Shown: positions 1 to 11,690 of the stretch, one piece after another | Numbering within the stretch: the stretch's first letter is position 1 | Layout: every line of letters starts with the position of its first letter | From: Parelaphostrongylus tenuis | Taxonomy: Eukaryota; Nematoda; Chromadorea; Rhabditida; Metastrongylidae | Length of the DNA stretch: 64,000 nt | Reading direction: 5' to 3' | Assembly (NCBI GenBank): GCA_019055375.1 | Contig: JAHQIW010000203.1 | Location: forward strand, 186,001 to 250,000 | Program-made: the position numbers and the translations under genes | The notes under the pieces: model-generated | Seen by the model: the letters and a program-made list of their open reading frames with translations, nothing else | What the model was told of the DNA's origin: nothing | The model's database searches: none

Positions 1-640
1 CTATGTGTCAGGTCTATAATCCTCGACAAATTAGCGGCAAAATGGCGTATCTGATAAAATATTTTTTATCACTAACGTAGGCCAAAGCTCTTGACCCTTT
101 CCTTCTGTCGCGCAACGAGGGATATTCTTAATATCAACCTTTTTACTACATGTCCATAGCGCCAAGCAACCGTCATTCTGCCAGCGTGGTCACCAGATAT
201 TTGACGCATAATTTAAAGGAAGGCGAATTGTCAATTCGTAAAGATAGGCGCAAACTCACGCGTTCTTTGTCCTTTTCACAGCAGCCTTTATGCTTTTGAA
301 AACTTAGCAACTGATCGCTTTCCCCTTCCAAACTTTGGAACTATGTTCATCATCTTAGCTTCCATAATTAGACAGCAGTAAAAGTAACACGCAGAGGTAT
401 TCAGGCGCTCACGATCCATGTTATGAGATGAAATTAGTGGTATAGTTGTGTAAGTGGTGCAAGTGTTGTAAGCTATTCGACTGGATCATAAATGCTGAGG
501 TAACCATCCCAACTTCAGGAGTGTTTGTTCAACACAAACACTACTGCATTACAAGACAATCTTTATATAGCAGTAATTTTCTCGATCTTGGAATCAATCT
601 ACTCAGAAGAAGCATACTATGATGAGGATTTAGAAAGACG
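1..640. other. AT-rich sequence, no gene seen
   Basis: No coding, RNA or repeat signal could be recognised on either strand. It lies 3' of the receptor pseudogene (minus strand) and just outside the duplicated block. Confidence 0.4.
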
Positions 641-1318
641 GTTTTTGTCATCATTTTGGCCAATAATTTCAACATAATCATCTCTGTATCAAAATCTGCA
701 CCATTTTCTTTTCTATACTTGATCCCAATATTTTATTTCAATCAATCTAAAGTTATTTTCTCCAAAAAGTTCAACTCGTATTTGGAACCATTTCCAATCA
801 TACGTGCTTTGAGGGAACAATCTGTTTCAGGAAAAGTTTTTTTTCGCATTTCAAAGATGTTATTTAATTCTTGTACTAACTTCGAGAGTTTCTTTTCTCC
901 ATTTCAAGCCGAGTATGAAAAGCTTGAATAAGAGCTGAAAATTAATAATTCAAATGACTACGGTACACTGTTATCATGAATGAAGTCACAGAAGAGATAC
1001 AACGCTTCAATTTCGTGATGAGCAACACAAATTTACAGAATGAAACGCACCACGATATGCACGAAAAATAAAATCTCCAGACCATCAGCCTGTACTACAA
1101 CATTTGAAAGTGACAGTTATCCATCAAAATCCAGTCAATACTCAATATGCTCAGATTGCACAAATTGATTTGCCTCAATAATTTTCTTTTAACAGCTTCG
1201 TGGAGCCATAAATGGACGTTTACAACTAATTACTGCTTTTTCACAAGGAATAACAAATCTAGAAATTATACAGCTTTTTCACTTGTCTGTCAATCATTAT
1301 ACCGCCCAAGAATTTGAC

Positions 1319-1612
1319 TTAATGTTGGCATCGCCCTCCTTCTGCTTGCCTAGTTGCATGACGCTCTTGTCCCTTAGTTGAGGTAACTCGTATAGTAATT
1401 ATAGTGGTACTTTTCCGGAACAAATCGCGAGCATGTTCTCGCACGTCTCTGTTGAAAAGGCACAGCATGACAGGCAATGAGATGGCGTTGGAGATGATAG
1501 CGAAATTTTCGAAAGCGACGATGTAGAAACGTGCATATCCCGTTATGCGAAGGGCTGGAATGAATTTGAACATCGCCATGACGATGACAAACAACGCACT
1601 GTTCGGAATCGT
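1319..1612 (-). CDS. Copy A exon 7: TM6, TM7 and C-terminal tail
   Basis: The exon follows a TTTCAG acceptor and starts in phase 0 (ACG ATT CCG). It encodes 97 residues and ends at a TAA. TM6 begins with NSALFVIVMAMFKF. TM7 is followed by LPVMLCLFNRDVREHAR, the usual basic stretch after TM7 of nematode receptors. A hydrophilic tail of about 30 residues follows. The frame is intact and matches the 90-residue exon at 36016-36288. Confidence 0.8.
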   Translation of the reverse strand, partial: TIPNSALFVIVMAMFKFIPALRITGYARFYIVAFENFAIISNAISLPVMLCLFNRDVREHARDLFRKSTTIITIRVTSTKGQERHATRQAEGGRCQH

Positions 1613-1988
1613 CTGAAATTTGCACAATTTTCTACAAAGTCTTCAAAATAGTTGACTGAAGGTGGTCAAGACCGAGGAAGAAGCCAAGGCACTGAAGGTT
1701 TCAATTCACTTTTTCAATTTTGAACAAGAAGCAACTAATATGACTAATTTCAGGCATTTGACGACGCGAAAATTACATGACCGGTTTGTCGTAACTATTA
1801 CAGTGTTATTAGATTTTGTAATCGACTCGTTATCTCACATTCATTGTTCCAAAGGTTTTGAACGTCTTACGTGTTGTATCAATTGCTGCTCAAAGACTTC
1901 ATATTTCTCACAAATGTCGTAGGATGGTGGTCAAGTCGAATTCTTGAAGATAGCGAACTAAGGTGCTACCATGTGATATGAAGGAACT

Positions 1989-2047
1989 GTTATAGAAGGG
2001 AATCGAACCATTAACTTCCTTGCATCACTAATCACACCGCTATACAT
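1989..2047 (-). repeat. Old tRNA-like remnant, copy in block A
   Basis: On the minus strand a degenerate A-box-like AGCGGTGTGATTAG is followed by a clean B box, GGTTCGATTCCC. A decayed counterpart sits at the matching place in block B (36733-36792). This suggests the tRNA-derived sequence was inserted before the block duplicated. No complete cloverleaf can be drawn. Confidence 0.45.
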
Positions 2048-2049
2048 TC

Positions 2050-3276
2050 GTTTTTATGATATTAAAGCAAAATGCTAAAAAGAAAACATTTATAATGACT
2101 ATTTTTGCTTGAATTTTCAAAGTTCATTCACTGCCTAGTTTTTGTGGAATTTAACTACTACTACCAGTTTGCTGCTCAAATCATGTGTGTAGAATACTTA
2201 ACAGATTGCAGGAATCAATTTTTACTGCTCCCTTGAGGAGGTCTATTATGTAGGTCTAAAACCACCCGGTATAATCATTGACTTCTTCTATTCCTCGCGC
2301 CATAAGCTCTATTTCTGCTGTGCAAAACGCAATACAAACTTCTCAGTTTGCTGGGGTTCGACTGAAATACACAATAAGGCCAACTTGAACCGACTGAAAT
2401 CTATACGAAAATTTTGATGTAGCGTGGCATCTGTTTTTCGTTTGGAAAAGCGAGCAGATGCCTTATTCATATCTGTGTTTAACGAAGACAGGCGTTTCAT
2501 ACGATCCATCTACGTTCGTCTCTATCACGCTATATTCACATAACTAGGAAACATATTCTTGTCTCCTAATATTCAACCATTCCGTCAGGCAAATTTTTAC
2601 AGTTGCTGGAGAATTGTGCTTTTTTGTCTAATGGGTTTTTTGTCCACTGTGTTTGCTTACATAGATGCATATCGTTGCTAAGTAGACATTCCGCAGTTGC
2701 TTTTCGCCTTCCTTTATTCCGTCAGAAATGTGGAAACAGTATTAGCCACCATTCTTTTTACTTGGACACTGTTTGCACAGTTATCACCTCCACATTTCTG
2801 CTCCACTTTCGTTTGTAGAATGCATTATTCCGTCATAAACGGTGGATGGACAATTATTTTGAGTTGCTGAACAAGCAGTTAGCGTACAATATATTCACCT
2901 TAGAGAGATTTAAATAATACTTCACGTTTTTGATTGTTCAAAATAAACTCTAAGAAAACGGCAAGATGGCGAAATGATACTGAGAATGATGCAGTCAAGA
3001 CATACCGCTTAATTATCATTTCTGTTGCAACTCACATACAAAGCAGCACATATAAGATCATGTTTTGACCATTCACCATGACACCGAAAGTAATCATTAC
3101 TAGTGGTTTCGAAACTAACTCCTCGCACAGCTTTGAAGAGGAAAACTATGTTTTCAAACGATCAGTCTAGCGAGAATAAAGTGCAGCTTAACCGAACGTT
3201 CATTATGGGAGCCCGGACAGTGGGAAAACTGTGGTACCGGTCGAATGAACTGATAAACATATTTTTATGCACAAAG

Positions 3277-3280
<4 letters not shown>
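2050..3280. other. Intron 6 of copy A, unannotated part
   Basis: AT-rich intron sequence. Open frames here are short, lack recognisable motifs and have no counterpart in block B that I could see. Confidence 0.4.

Positions 3281-3284
<4 letters not shown>

Positions 3285-3315
<31 letters not shown>
3285..3315. repeat. (TA)n microsatellite
   Basis: A run of about fifteen TA dinucleotides is followed by related TATG/TGTA text to 3345. The open frames on both strands across it are low-complexity artefacts. Confidence 0.9.
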
Positions 3316-3317
<2 letters not shown>

Positions 3318-3689
3318 GCATACATATGTGTATCTGTATATATATGGTGATTTTGTTACACTGATAATGTTACAACAGTGTATTATGAACACAAGTGTTC
3401 GGTTACCCATCTCTGAGATCTAGTCCGCAACAAAAACCAAAGTGTATGCGCGGCGGATCGTACGAAGACAAGCATTCCTGAATTAGGCTGGCTAATATAA
3501 TCACCTCCATCAGTTGATTTGATAAACTCGATTCTTCACTTCATTACACAGTGTGCATGAGAGGGCAAAGGTATACAGTATTCCACGAAACTAACATAGG
3601 CCTGCAATATACAGGCAGGCCTTGATTTGATCTTGCGCTTCAGGTTTGTCTACCTTTCACCCCTATGAATTTGGAAATGTGGTAGTGCA

Positions 3690-3790
3690 AGACCTTTATA
3701 AACCTACTGACACTGACTTGATACAATGGTAGGCCACCGCGAGTCCTTGTATAAGCCACGGCCACCCAATCATAACGCTTGCGATTGAAA
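3690..3790 (+). mobile_element. SINE-1 body fragment
   Basis: The text GGTAGGCCACCGCGAGTC and its surroundings match the body of the SINE-1 family (full copies at 5319, 40990, 56325, 60074 and 63493). The tRNA-like head and 3' tail are missing or unrecognisable. Confidence 0.5.
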
Positions 3791-5318
3791 CTGCGCACTT
3801 TTTCTGTCTTGTTAGATCAAATTGGGAGCAATTTCCGCGGCACCTCGAGACTTTTGGTTTTTCGACGCTACACATGACTGTTCAAAAAGTAAAAGAACTG
3901 AGAAGTTTTTTGACGGGAGAGAATTCAAAATAAAAAAAAATGACTCGAAATACATACACATTGCTTTTAACGTTAAAATGGCCTTACACCTTACGTTGAA
4001 TCTATTTGAATATTCTTTATGTCTGTTCATATCGTAAACTTAGTCCACCGTTAGTCCACCCCGTTGCAATGAAATGACAGCTAGTTGCGGGTGAAACGTA
4101 AACCGATGAGTTTTACGATAAGAGGCTTTTTGTGAAAAAATTGAGGGTACAGAACATGACTTACACTCCCACCCTTTTTGTTTTGGTCTGCCTTCGATCA
4201 ACCTTCGAATGAATATAAACAATGAGTGGAAAATTAAGCACCATCTAAACTCAAAATACACAGTATTTTGTACAGTACAAACCCACGCGGTTTCAAGTGA
4301 GTTAACTGTTTGTGACGAGACCGTATATATAGGGTGCCCTCAGTTGCTGATGAAAGTCGACTTCATTTTCTTGTCTTAATTCAGAACGCTTCTATGCTTT
4401 CTGTCTGTGTTAGCCTATGGATGACTATTAGCACCGTCCTGGATTTTGATGAAGAAGTCTGGGCTTTAAATGATAGTCTCCTTACTGTCAAGTGATTATT
4501 TGAGAGGGACCACTTGCTGAATATTTTTTGCACTGGTTTCCGTTCCGCGGGATGTGTATGAAATAGTGAGTTATGTCCGGTGATAAATCGGAATTTATCA
4601 TTAAATCATCATCTTCGCTGTTTCCTTTAAGCGTTTACAATCACTCCAAGCCTGCTGTGCCATGCCGGTCAACTCCAGAATAGCATCGATCATCGTACCA
4701 AGTTTATCAATCATAAACACCTTTTCCAGAGTGATTAGCTGTTCATTCCATCAAACTTGAGTAGCTTATAGCGAACACGTATTCGCGAACACGTCAACGT
4801 TTCGTACATTAGTCACTATCTCCACGAGGACTATTGAAATTAGCTATGACAGATCGTGACAAGAGTATAAACAATGTCATCAACAGATCAGTAAAACAAT
4901 AAGCAATGCAACCATCTTACATCGTCTTTTCCTTAACCTTACATCATTCCACCTCAGGCAAAATGTGGTTAATAGCATCAGTGAATTTCGTGATCGCACA
5001 TATACTTTTAGCTCGCAATCAACAACATTCCTTATTTAGCAGCTTCTTAGCAGCGGTGTAATGTTGTAACTATATACAAATAATGTTGAATAATAATCAA
5101 AACTTCAAAATTGAATGCTACCGACCTATTCGATCTTATAAAATGCAATAATTGTTTAAGCCCTCACATTTCGCCTAGAGTTCTCACAAATTTGCGGACG
5201 AACATTCTCTTTAATCCATTTTGTTTAAGCAGCTGGTTATTCAAGGTTTCAATAGCTTATTTTGACAAGCAACAATAGCACAGGTGGACATTGTGTGCGA
5301 TTGATTAAGTAATGGTAC

Positions 5319-5611
5319 ACAATTAGGCAATTAGGTTGCTTAGAGATGCTCTGCGTGTTACACGAGGTCAGTGGTTTAATTTCGCACTCATGGCTCAACA
5401 AACCATCCATCCCTTCGGGTTCGGTAAATTGATACCAGACTGTTCCCAGACTTGACTGGGATGATAAACAGCACTGACTCGGTTCAGCGGGAGGTCACCG
5501 CGAGTCATTGCAAAGGCCAGATATGCATTCAATCACCTCAAACAAAGTCAGAAATTGAGGACGAATGCATGGGGCATCCTTCAGGGATTGATGAACGCCG
5601 AGAGCTTTCTC
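5319..5611 (+). mobile_element. SINE-1 (tRNA-derived), near full length
   Basis: The head is a decayed tRNA-like stretch (TTAGAGATGCTCTGCGTG, GGTCAGTGGTTTAA). Then follow the family body (CATCCATC, TGGTACC-like, CACCGCGAGTCATTG, ATTCAATCACCTCAAAC) and the tail GGATTGATGAACGCCGAGAGC. The order equals the better preserved copy at 60074-60363. It lies in intron 6 of the receptor pseudogene. Confidence 0.7.
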
Positions 5612-5938
5612 TTTTATCCGTTATGGTAATGCCCAATTTCTTACCAGAGACATAGAAGAAGTAATTGACGCCGGACGATTTTATTTCGTTATTGCAAATA
5701 CTTGGAAAGTGGTGTCTTCATAACTTGTGAATGTCTGGTTTTTCTAACCTCATCGCGCTAGATATCAACACGCTAGTTATACAGATTTCGCTTAACGTCA
5801 ACAGTTCTTTTTCAAAATCGATCGAATTACCATGAACTCCGGTCTTTGACAGTTTGAAGAAACTACTCCTTCCTGTGAATAAGTGTCCGAAGAAATAAAG
5901 AGAGTCCAAAATCTTTGTAAAATAAGAAATGATATTGC

Positions 5939-6073
5939 CTGGATCAAGAATAATATCTCTTTCTTCAGATGTTCTTCATCAGCAGTTTGTCCATGCGCCC
6001 TTATTTCCACATAAATAATAAGGTATATGCAGCACATTAGAACTGCTACCACGTTCGATTGATAGTACACAAA
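5939..6073 (-). CDS. Copy A exon 6: TM5 and third cytoplasmic loop
   Basis: 135 bases in phase 0 give 45 residues beginning FVYYQSNVVAVLMCC and ending KKEILFLIQ, matching the Srx pattern (membrane segment, basic loop, then E..F.IQ). The acceptor is a normal AG. The donor side reads CAG followed by GCAATA, a GC donor. Similarity with copy B (43916-44050) stops exactly there, which places the splice site. The exon is intact. Confidence 0.8.
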
Positions 6074-6119
6074 CTGAAAAAATTGAATTTTCGTCTCTTT
6101 ATTACCAAATGCTGTGATG

Positions 6120-7800
6120 ACAAAGCTCCTCTGCAGAACTCTATTCTGCACTGCTCAGCAGAAAAGAAACACTCGAAAAGCTTCTCACAAAATACAGGTG
6201 TCATTCATAATTCGAATACGTTCGAAGAAGGCATTGAAAACGGTGAATATTGATACTTTTGTAATACTCTACGCCTTACAAAGATGTTCGTGTACTTTTC
6301 ATGAATTAATGCTGCATTACCACCATTACAGCTTCAGTGTTGTGGATTCCTCGAATGACTGCGAATAAATGAAAGAATGGTAGGATACTACATAAGACGA
6401 CCACATTTGACCTTTTTTGTGAGGAGTCGAGTATCACATAATTATCTCTGTCAACCGTTTTTATGCCCTCTTAAACGAAATCGGATTATGATAGCTTTCT
6501 TTTATGATTAACTTTTCGAGCGCTTCTATTCTTCTGAGCAGTATAGTATAGAAAACTCGGGAAAGAACCTGTCCTACTACTATTTCTGTAATATAGGGTA
6601 CCAATCTATCAGCAAGTAATCTTTGACTTGGTCTGAAATTCGAAGCTTTCCATAATATTGATTTTACTGTATACATAATTATAACATCAATACACTACAA
6701 AAAGAGTGGTCCAATGAGGAATTTTCATAAATTTCATCCTCTCAAATGGTTTGCCGCCTCACTGTGGCTGGGAGGTGTTTCTGGGAGATGTTGAACTGCA
6801 CAGTACAGCGCAAGGTTCGGCTCTTTTTTCCCTCCACTAGCGGGGTCCTCCAAGATGAGGAGAAGACGGACATTCCTATTTGGGAATCTCAGGTGAGAGT
6901 TAAACGTACTAAGAAAGGCCGCCTCTTGGTAGTTACTAGTCGGAAGGTGGTAAGCTCTCTACGATCCACAAGATCCGACGGCTGCTCTAATGTGATGACT
7001 ACCTCTGGAAGCCCCGATTAGGCTTGCCTTGAGCCTACTGGAAAAAGACATCTAAAACCATCACAATGAAACCGTGCTGGGGTTCTCATTATCAATGGAA
7101 ACAGATCGCCCAAAAAGAATCCATAGGATTTCGTGTAAAAGAATCGAATATTAGATGAGGCAGTGTGTGGTAAGAACAGCGCCACCTACATTCCCTTGTG
7201 AGGAGTTCACCCCCGCAGGCAAAAGCTGTCTGTTATCTGATTTTTGTTTGCCGGTTTCCAGCCGTTTTTTTCCTTGTAGAGCGATCACACAGAATTTCAT
7301 ATTAATGGAAGCCTCAAGAAGCTCGTGATGATCGGTATTAGATGGCATTTTTATCGTTATCGGTGAAAAGCAAGAGGAACTTTCACTGGCTTGCTGTCGA
7401 AGTGCTCGTTTTGTTCGTTTCAAATGGCGCCCTGTTTAGCCCAAACAAGTGTGTTTCCTAAATTTCCTAGAATCTCGAGGTCGCCCTAGCTGATGGGTTC
7501 CTCAGGTCTCCACCTCCATCAGATATGGCCCTTGTGACTGAGAGATGTATATGTTATCTTGTCGCTTGCTGGTAACCAAACTGGTATAGCTTTTTGGTAA
7601 TGATTTACTCCTAGCTAAGAGTTCCGATAAAAGCATCAGGCAACATCCGAGCAGGGAGGTGAGAGATTGTTTATAAAGATCGCAATCCGACACCCAGGAA
7701 CATGTTCTAGCGGCGAAGAAGTAACCAACCTTTGAATGCGTCTTAATAATAGTGTAGCTATTTTTAGACAGATTTTCTCCGTGTAAGTTATAAGTACTAA
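6120..7800. other. Intron 5 of copy A
   Basis: The part nearest exon 6 (6120-6400) still matches block B at 44080-44300. The 6700-7720 part is richer in GC and has no counterpart in B, so it may be an insertion. It holds open frames of 90 residues on each strand (6746-7021 plus, 7151-7423 minus) that I do not recognise and do not call as genes. Confidence 0.4.
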
Positions 7801-7843
7801 GTTTTTATTATTTTTGTAACAATGGAATGAATAAAACTCTTAC

Positions 7844-7902
7844 ATCTTCGACGTGCAGCCCATTCTTTATCTGCTCTGTGCAGTCAATCCAGTTATAAAA
7901 CT
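7844..7902 (-). CDS. Copy A exon 5: extracellular loop 2
   Basis: A 59-base exon with a GCAG acceptor and GTAAGA donor. It joins in phase with exon 4 and encodes FYNWIDCTEQIKNGLHVED. The cysteine fits the conserved loop-2 cysteine of Srx receptors. The copy B exon is at 52344-52402 with the same length and phase. Confidence 0.75.
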
Positions 7903-8094
7903 CTGCAAAAAGCGTCGTTTCTATTGATTTTAGTGATCATTCAGTATTAAATTTTTCTGAATCAAAAGCAAACTTAATTTATAGTTCCGTCATATGCAAA
8001 TGTTCTGAACATGCTACATTTTCTAACATACATGAGAAAGCATTTAGGCCGACAGTTTTAGACATTTGGCTGTCCTGCTACTTTCGCATATTAC

Positions 8095-8179
8095 CTTCGC
8101 TAGAAAACTTTTTTTCGCATCCGGAAAGCTGGTTGAACGTCTGGATAGATATCATATAATCCATAGGAAACCAGACATT
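8095..8179 (-). pseudogene. Copy A exon 4 (TM4), one-base deletion
   Basis: The exon is 85 bases; the paralogue at 52603-52688 is 86. Alignment places the loss at ATTAT-ATG (A) against ATTTACATG (B), so the frame of FLWII stops and the downstream QTF..L.GCEKKFSS is only reached in another frame. Acceptor TTTCAG and donor GTAATA are preserved. The intron between exons 3 and 4 is short (62 bases). Confidence 0.75.
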
Positions 8180-8241
8180 CTGAAATTACAGAGTAGGCAA
8201 AACTATCAAGTGGATTGCCAGGCAAAAAACTGAAGACTCAC

Positions 8242-8402
8242 ATAATTGTGTTTTTTGTTGAAAAGAGAATGTCGTTGATTTTTGGAAAAACAAATATAGT
8301 GAGTCTGTCGATTGAAAGCAGAAATGTAAGAAGAAGCATTGTCATATATGAAACAGTATCAAGATATTGTGTTGCCTTGTAGAATAAACCATCCCCCATG
8401 TA
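8242..8402 (-). CDS. Copy A exon 3: TM3
   Basis: 161 bases after a TTTCAG acceptor, starting YMGDGLFYKATQYLD and running through TM3 to LLSIDRLTIFVFPK. The Srx-type N/D-R-x-x-x-x-F-x-P motif after TM3 is clear. The donor is GTGAGT. The exon is intact and is the same length as its partner at 52753-52913. Confidence 0.82.
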
Positions 8403-9609
8403 CTGAAACGTTAAAGATGACCATTTGTAACAATCCAGAGCAATCAGAATTTATTTTTATTTGACCAACTTTTGCGGTGGTATGGTGTTACAATATACCC
8501 AATGATGTAAAGTGGGTGTGCATAGCTTTTGCGTAAGTTGGGATTCGAGCTCATATTTCACTCTATGCGGGAGCGTGTGCTGAATCGTGCACTACCGACG
8601 CCCGTTTTGACATCACTCTTTTTACGCTGCAACCCGTTATCTGTCAACGCCTACTGTCAGCGGTTTGGCGTGGGCAACCGCTATCGACAATCAATCCACT
8701 TACGCCGACAAACATTGCGTCGAATTCCATTTGAAGCAAACGTTTGCGCACACTAATCTAAACCAATGTTTATGTACCGCTTCCATAACATTGTTAATAT
8801 GTTGTAACTATATAGCCAAGAATGCTGAGTGATGTGTGGAACTCTAAATCTCAGACAGAAGTTGAAGTCCCGTTTCACCATTACCGGCTATGGGTGCTAA
8901 TTAATGCAGCACCGCAACCGTCGTTTTGAGATCATTCTTAATTGAGTTTGATGCTGATGTGTGCTTACCAAATACATTTCAGAATAAAAGCATAAAGGGG
9001 CAGATGTTGACGTTGAATTCATGGTCCTCGCACAGGAATTGAAAACATCTGCGCGTAAGACTTTGGAAGCCTTTTGGACACATAGTAAAGACCCAAAAAT
9101 GAATCGCAAAGAGGAGTGCTCCGTACAAACGCGCGACCTCGCACCATACCTCAGGCTAATCTTTCCGGCCTCAGCTAGGCACAGTCTCACTTACGCATTA
9201 ACTCTAAGTGGCAGGTCTTCCATGAATATTGAAAGACCAAAACATCTAGGCGGGTAAGTGTGTCTTTGTAATAAAGTTATTACTATGCGATCCAAAATTC
9301 GTTTCTTACGTTTTCTGCTGAGGTTATAGAGGCTTTTGACTGAATGATTTGCAAATCATTTTGACCTTTCCAGGCTCTAAAAATGGCGAACCTTGCCGAA
9401 ACATAAGACACCACGACTGCTGTAATATTCACGCTGCATTTTCAACTGTATTGTTATATGCTACGCTGAAATTCAGTAAACAATATCAATAACACCTTGG
9501 AGCGGCTAAACAGAAGGAAATACCCATTTATCCAAACACATTTCGTTGCCGGTTCATTGCTGACAATTTCGACGCCTTGTATCACGACATGAATAATAGC
9601 AGAGTAACA

Positions 9610-9677
9610 GCCTCGATAGTCTAGCGATTAGTAGTCGCCTTAGTAGAAACGAATCGCTCGTTCAACTTCCGACAAGG
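9610..9677 (+). repeat. tRNA-like sequence (pseudo-tRNA or SINE head)
   Basis: GCCTCGATAGTCTAGCGATT resembles the 5' half of a eukaryotic tRNA with an A box. CGTTCAACTTCC, about 30 bases further on, resembles a B box. The acceptor ends pair poorly and the D-loop GG is altered, so a functional tRNA is unlikely. Confidence 0.4.
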
Positions 9678-10109
9678 TTTAGGGTTATCATATCACTTAG
9701 CATTCTTGGATGCCCATAGAGCTTCTGAATCCTGACACACTGACTTATAATTCTGAATGCTCAAATCAAGCAGTGCGAGAATATTTTATCACAAAGTGAT
9801 GCAAAAGCACAGTTAAAAACCGTGGTGACTTAAAATCTTCCTTCTGATCCCTCACTTGCGAAAATATCTTGCGAGAAACACGTTTTAGCACACTGGATGC
9901 AACAGACCCCAAGCTAGCTCCGCTCCGCCGCGCGTAGTTGCTCGGCGACGAGCAGCCCACAGTTGCGTTGGCGTAGATCGGAAAGAAGGTTTTCTACATC
10001 AACATTATGCCTGACTGTCGTTTTTTAGTGTTATTTCGTGGTGTCAGTTAGCAATGAAGGTTGCCTATGACGTAATTATTAAGGCAAAAAAACTCCCATT
10101 TCTCCAACA

Positions 10110-10350
10110 TTTTATAGCTTTTGATACATAATGCTGATCCGTGGATTAACTACGCATTTCCAGCTTTGGTTGTTTTCGGTTATAAGGGGACAAATAAGTA
10201 TCCGATCTCATTTGCTGGACAGGAACTCTTTGAAGAAGCACTAGTAATTATTCGTAAACTGTACCTCTGGCCACGGTCGCACGCAGCCAGTTTTCGAAGA
10301 TTGCCTTTTACAATGCTGTAAAATTTGAAATAAAATCATGTTTCACACGC
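10110..10350 (+). repeat. R1 dispersed repeat, left-part fragment
   Basis: This matches R1 copies at 28440-28690, 57230-57430 and 57490-58215 (reverse). Shared signals are the CCGATCTCATTTGCT-like start, a GAACTCTTT block, the stretch encoding RKL and the ACAATGCTGTA block. A weak open frame with PISF..(E/Q)ELF..A/M..IRKL is visible in two copies, so R1 may derive from a coding mobile element. The family is not identified. Confidence 0.5.
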
Positions 10351-10959
10351 GCATACCTCCCACCGTATAGAGCACTTTTTCTGGATCATTAATAACCGTT
10401 CGATAGCTGAATGTTTGCTGATTTCAACGCTGTGCTTAAATCTAGAGAAGACAGTTTCTCTGCAACGCAGTAGAGAAAATAAGATTGACCTCTGGTCAAT
10501 TCACGGGACGATGGGTGAGGCGGCAATAGGGGTTGCGAATATAACGATCGCTTTCGACTGGTCTTATACTAGTGAGATCTATGTTATTCAATTGAGCATT
10601 GTATTTACGCTTCAAAAAAAAAAACTCCAGGAAAGCGCACGACTTTTCTGCTAAGGATTTAAATACTTTTCTTTTGCCATGAATACGGATAAATCAATAA
10701 CGATTATGATCATTTTGATGAAATTTAGGAGGGCCAGAACATCTTGACTGCTTCCAATAGTGACCAAAGGACATTCAGATAATATGAGATTTTTTGTGCA
10801 CTTTAATATGCGCGATAAAAACTGATCATCGCATCAGCCGATCTTTCTTCTTTGCCCAACGGCCCGTGAACTGGCCAGAGACCACTTTTATGCACCTGGC
10901 AAATTCAGTCTTAATTTTCCTGCTGCACTAAAGAGAAACTGTCTTCCAAGTAAATAAGT

Positions 10960-11060
10960 GCAGCGTTGAATTGAGACATTACATTATATGATGATCACTA
11001 ATTGTCCAAAGAAAGACCTCTGTCTGGCGAGAAATATGCGCATGTGGAACACAAGGGATT
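10960..11060 (+). repeat. R1 dispersed repeat, right-part fragment
   Basis: The text GATGATCACTAATTG followed by ACCTCTGTCTGGCGAG corresponds to 33505-33555 (GATGATTACTAAAAG, ACCTCTGTTTGGCGAG), the right half of R1. The middle of the unit is missing or decayed here. Confidence 0.4.
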
Positions 11061-11280
11061 TCTTTTTTTAACAGCGTCAAAAAAGGCTTTACTGGAAACC
11101 GGCCATGTGGGCTGCAGCCAGAGATTTAGACTTTCGAATTATTGAGTGGTTACTAACACCTCTACAAAAACTTCCTGTCCAGGGAATGGGGTCGGGTATT
11201 CATGTGTACCCTTATAATAAGGGAGGAGGACCCTAGTTTATACTAGATTGGAAAAAAGTGTCCATCGTTTGATAAAACAT

Positions 11281-11690
11281 TCAAAATTCATGCGTATATT
11301 TGGACAACAAACAGCAACAACTAATCTTTGAAATACACTCCTTCATTGCCCACCACTTTTCGTCATCGGTCCACCAGGTTTCGGATCTAATCGAACTACC
11401 ACTCCTTATGCTTTGAACCATAGAATTCTTGACATGCTTTTTCAACTTCGTAGAAAGATTCAAATCGGCGACCTTCCAAAAAGTGTTGCATTGATCGGAA
11501 AAGGTCGTAATCATATGGAGCAACGTCCGAACTATAAAATGGAGGCGGTAGAATCTCAACTCGCTTTGATTCTTAAACTTTGCCTTGGTTTTTATGACTT
11601 GTGTGGTTTTTCGTTCTCTTGCTACAGACAATTAAACAAAGCGCGCAATCCACGAACAAGTTTTGGGCACTCCATTCTGCAGCAGATATA
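11281..11690 (-). pseudogene. Mariner transposase remnant (C-terminal half)
   Basis: Reading across frames on the minus strand shows mariner features in order. There is a decayed (D)NxxPH box near 11620, then PPPFYSSDVAPYDYDLFRSM, which holds the third acidic residue of the DD34D triad. EGRRFESFYEVEKACQEF and IRNLVDRWRKVVGNEGVYF follow. At least three stops or frame changes break it, and the N-terminal half and inverted terminal repeats were not found. Mariner transposases cut and paste DNA at TA sites; this copy cannot. It sits in intron 2 of the receptor pseudogene. Confidence 0.8.

Noticed and set aside
656..931. Plus-strand frame of 91 residues, with a similar frame at 35250-35540
   Set aside because: The two frames share DNA similarity because of the block duplication but little peptide conservation. 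They lie in the 3' flank of the minus-strand genes.
3103..3423. Open frames of 82-106 residues on both strands across the TA microsatellite
   Set aside because: They consist largely of IYIYIY/YTYV text produced by the (TA)n run.
6746..7423. Two frames of 90 residues in a GC-richer intron patch
   Set aside because: No motif, no paralogue in the window, overlapping opposite strands; left as unassigned insertion.
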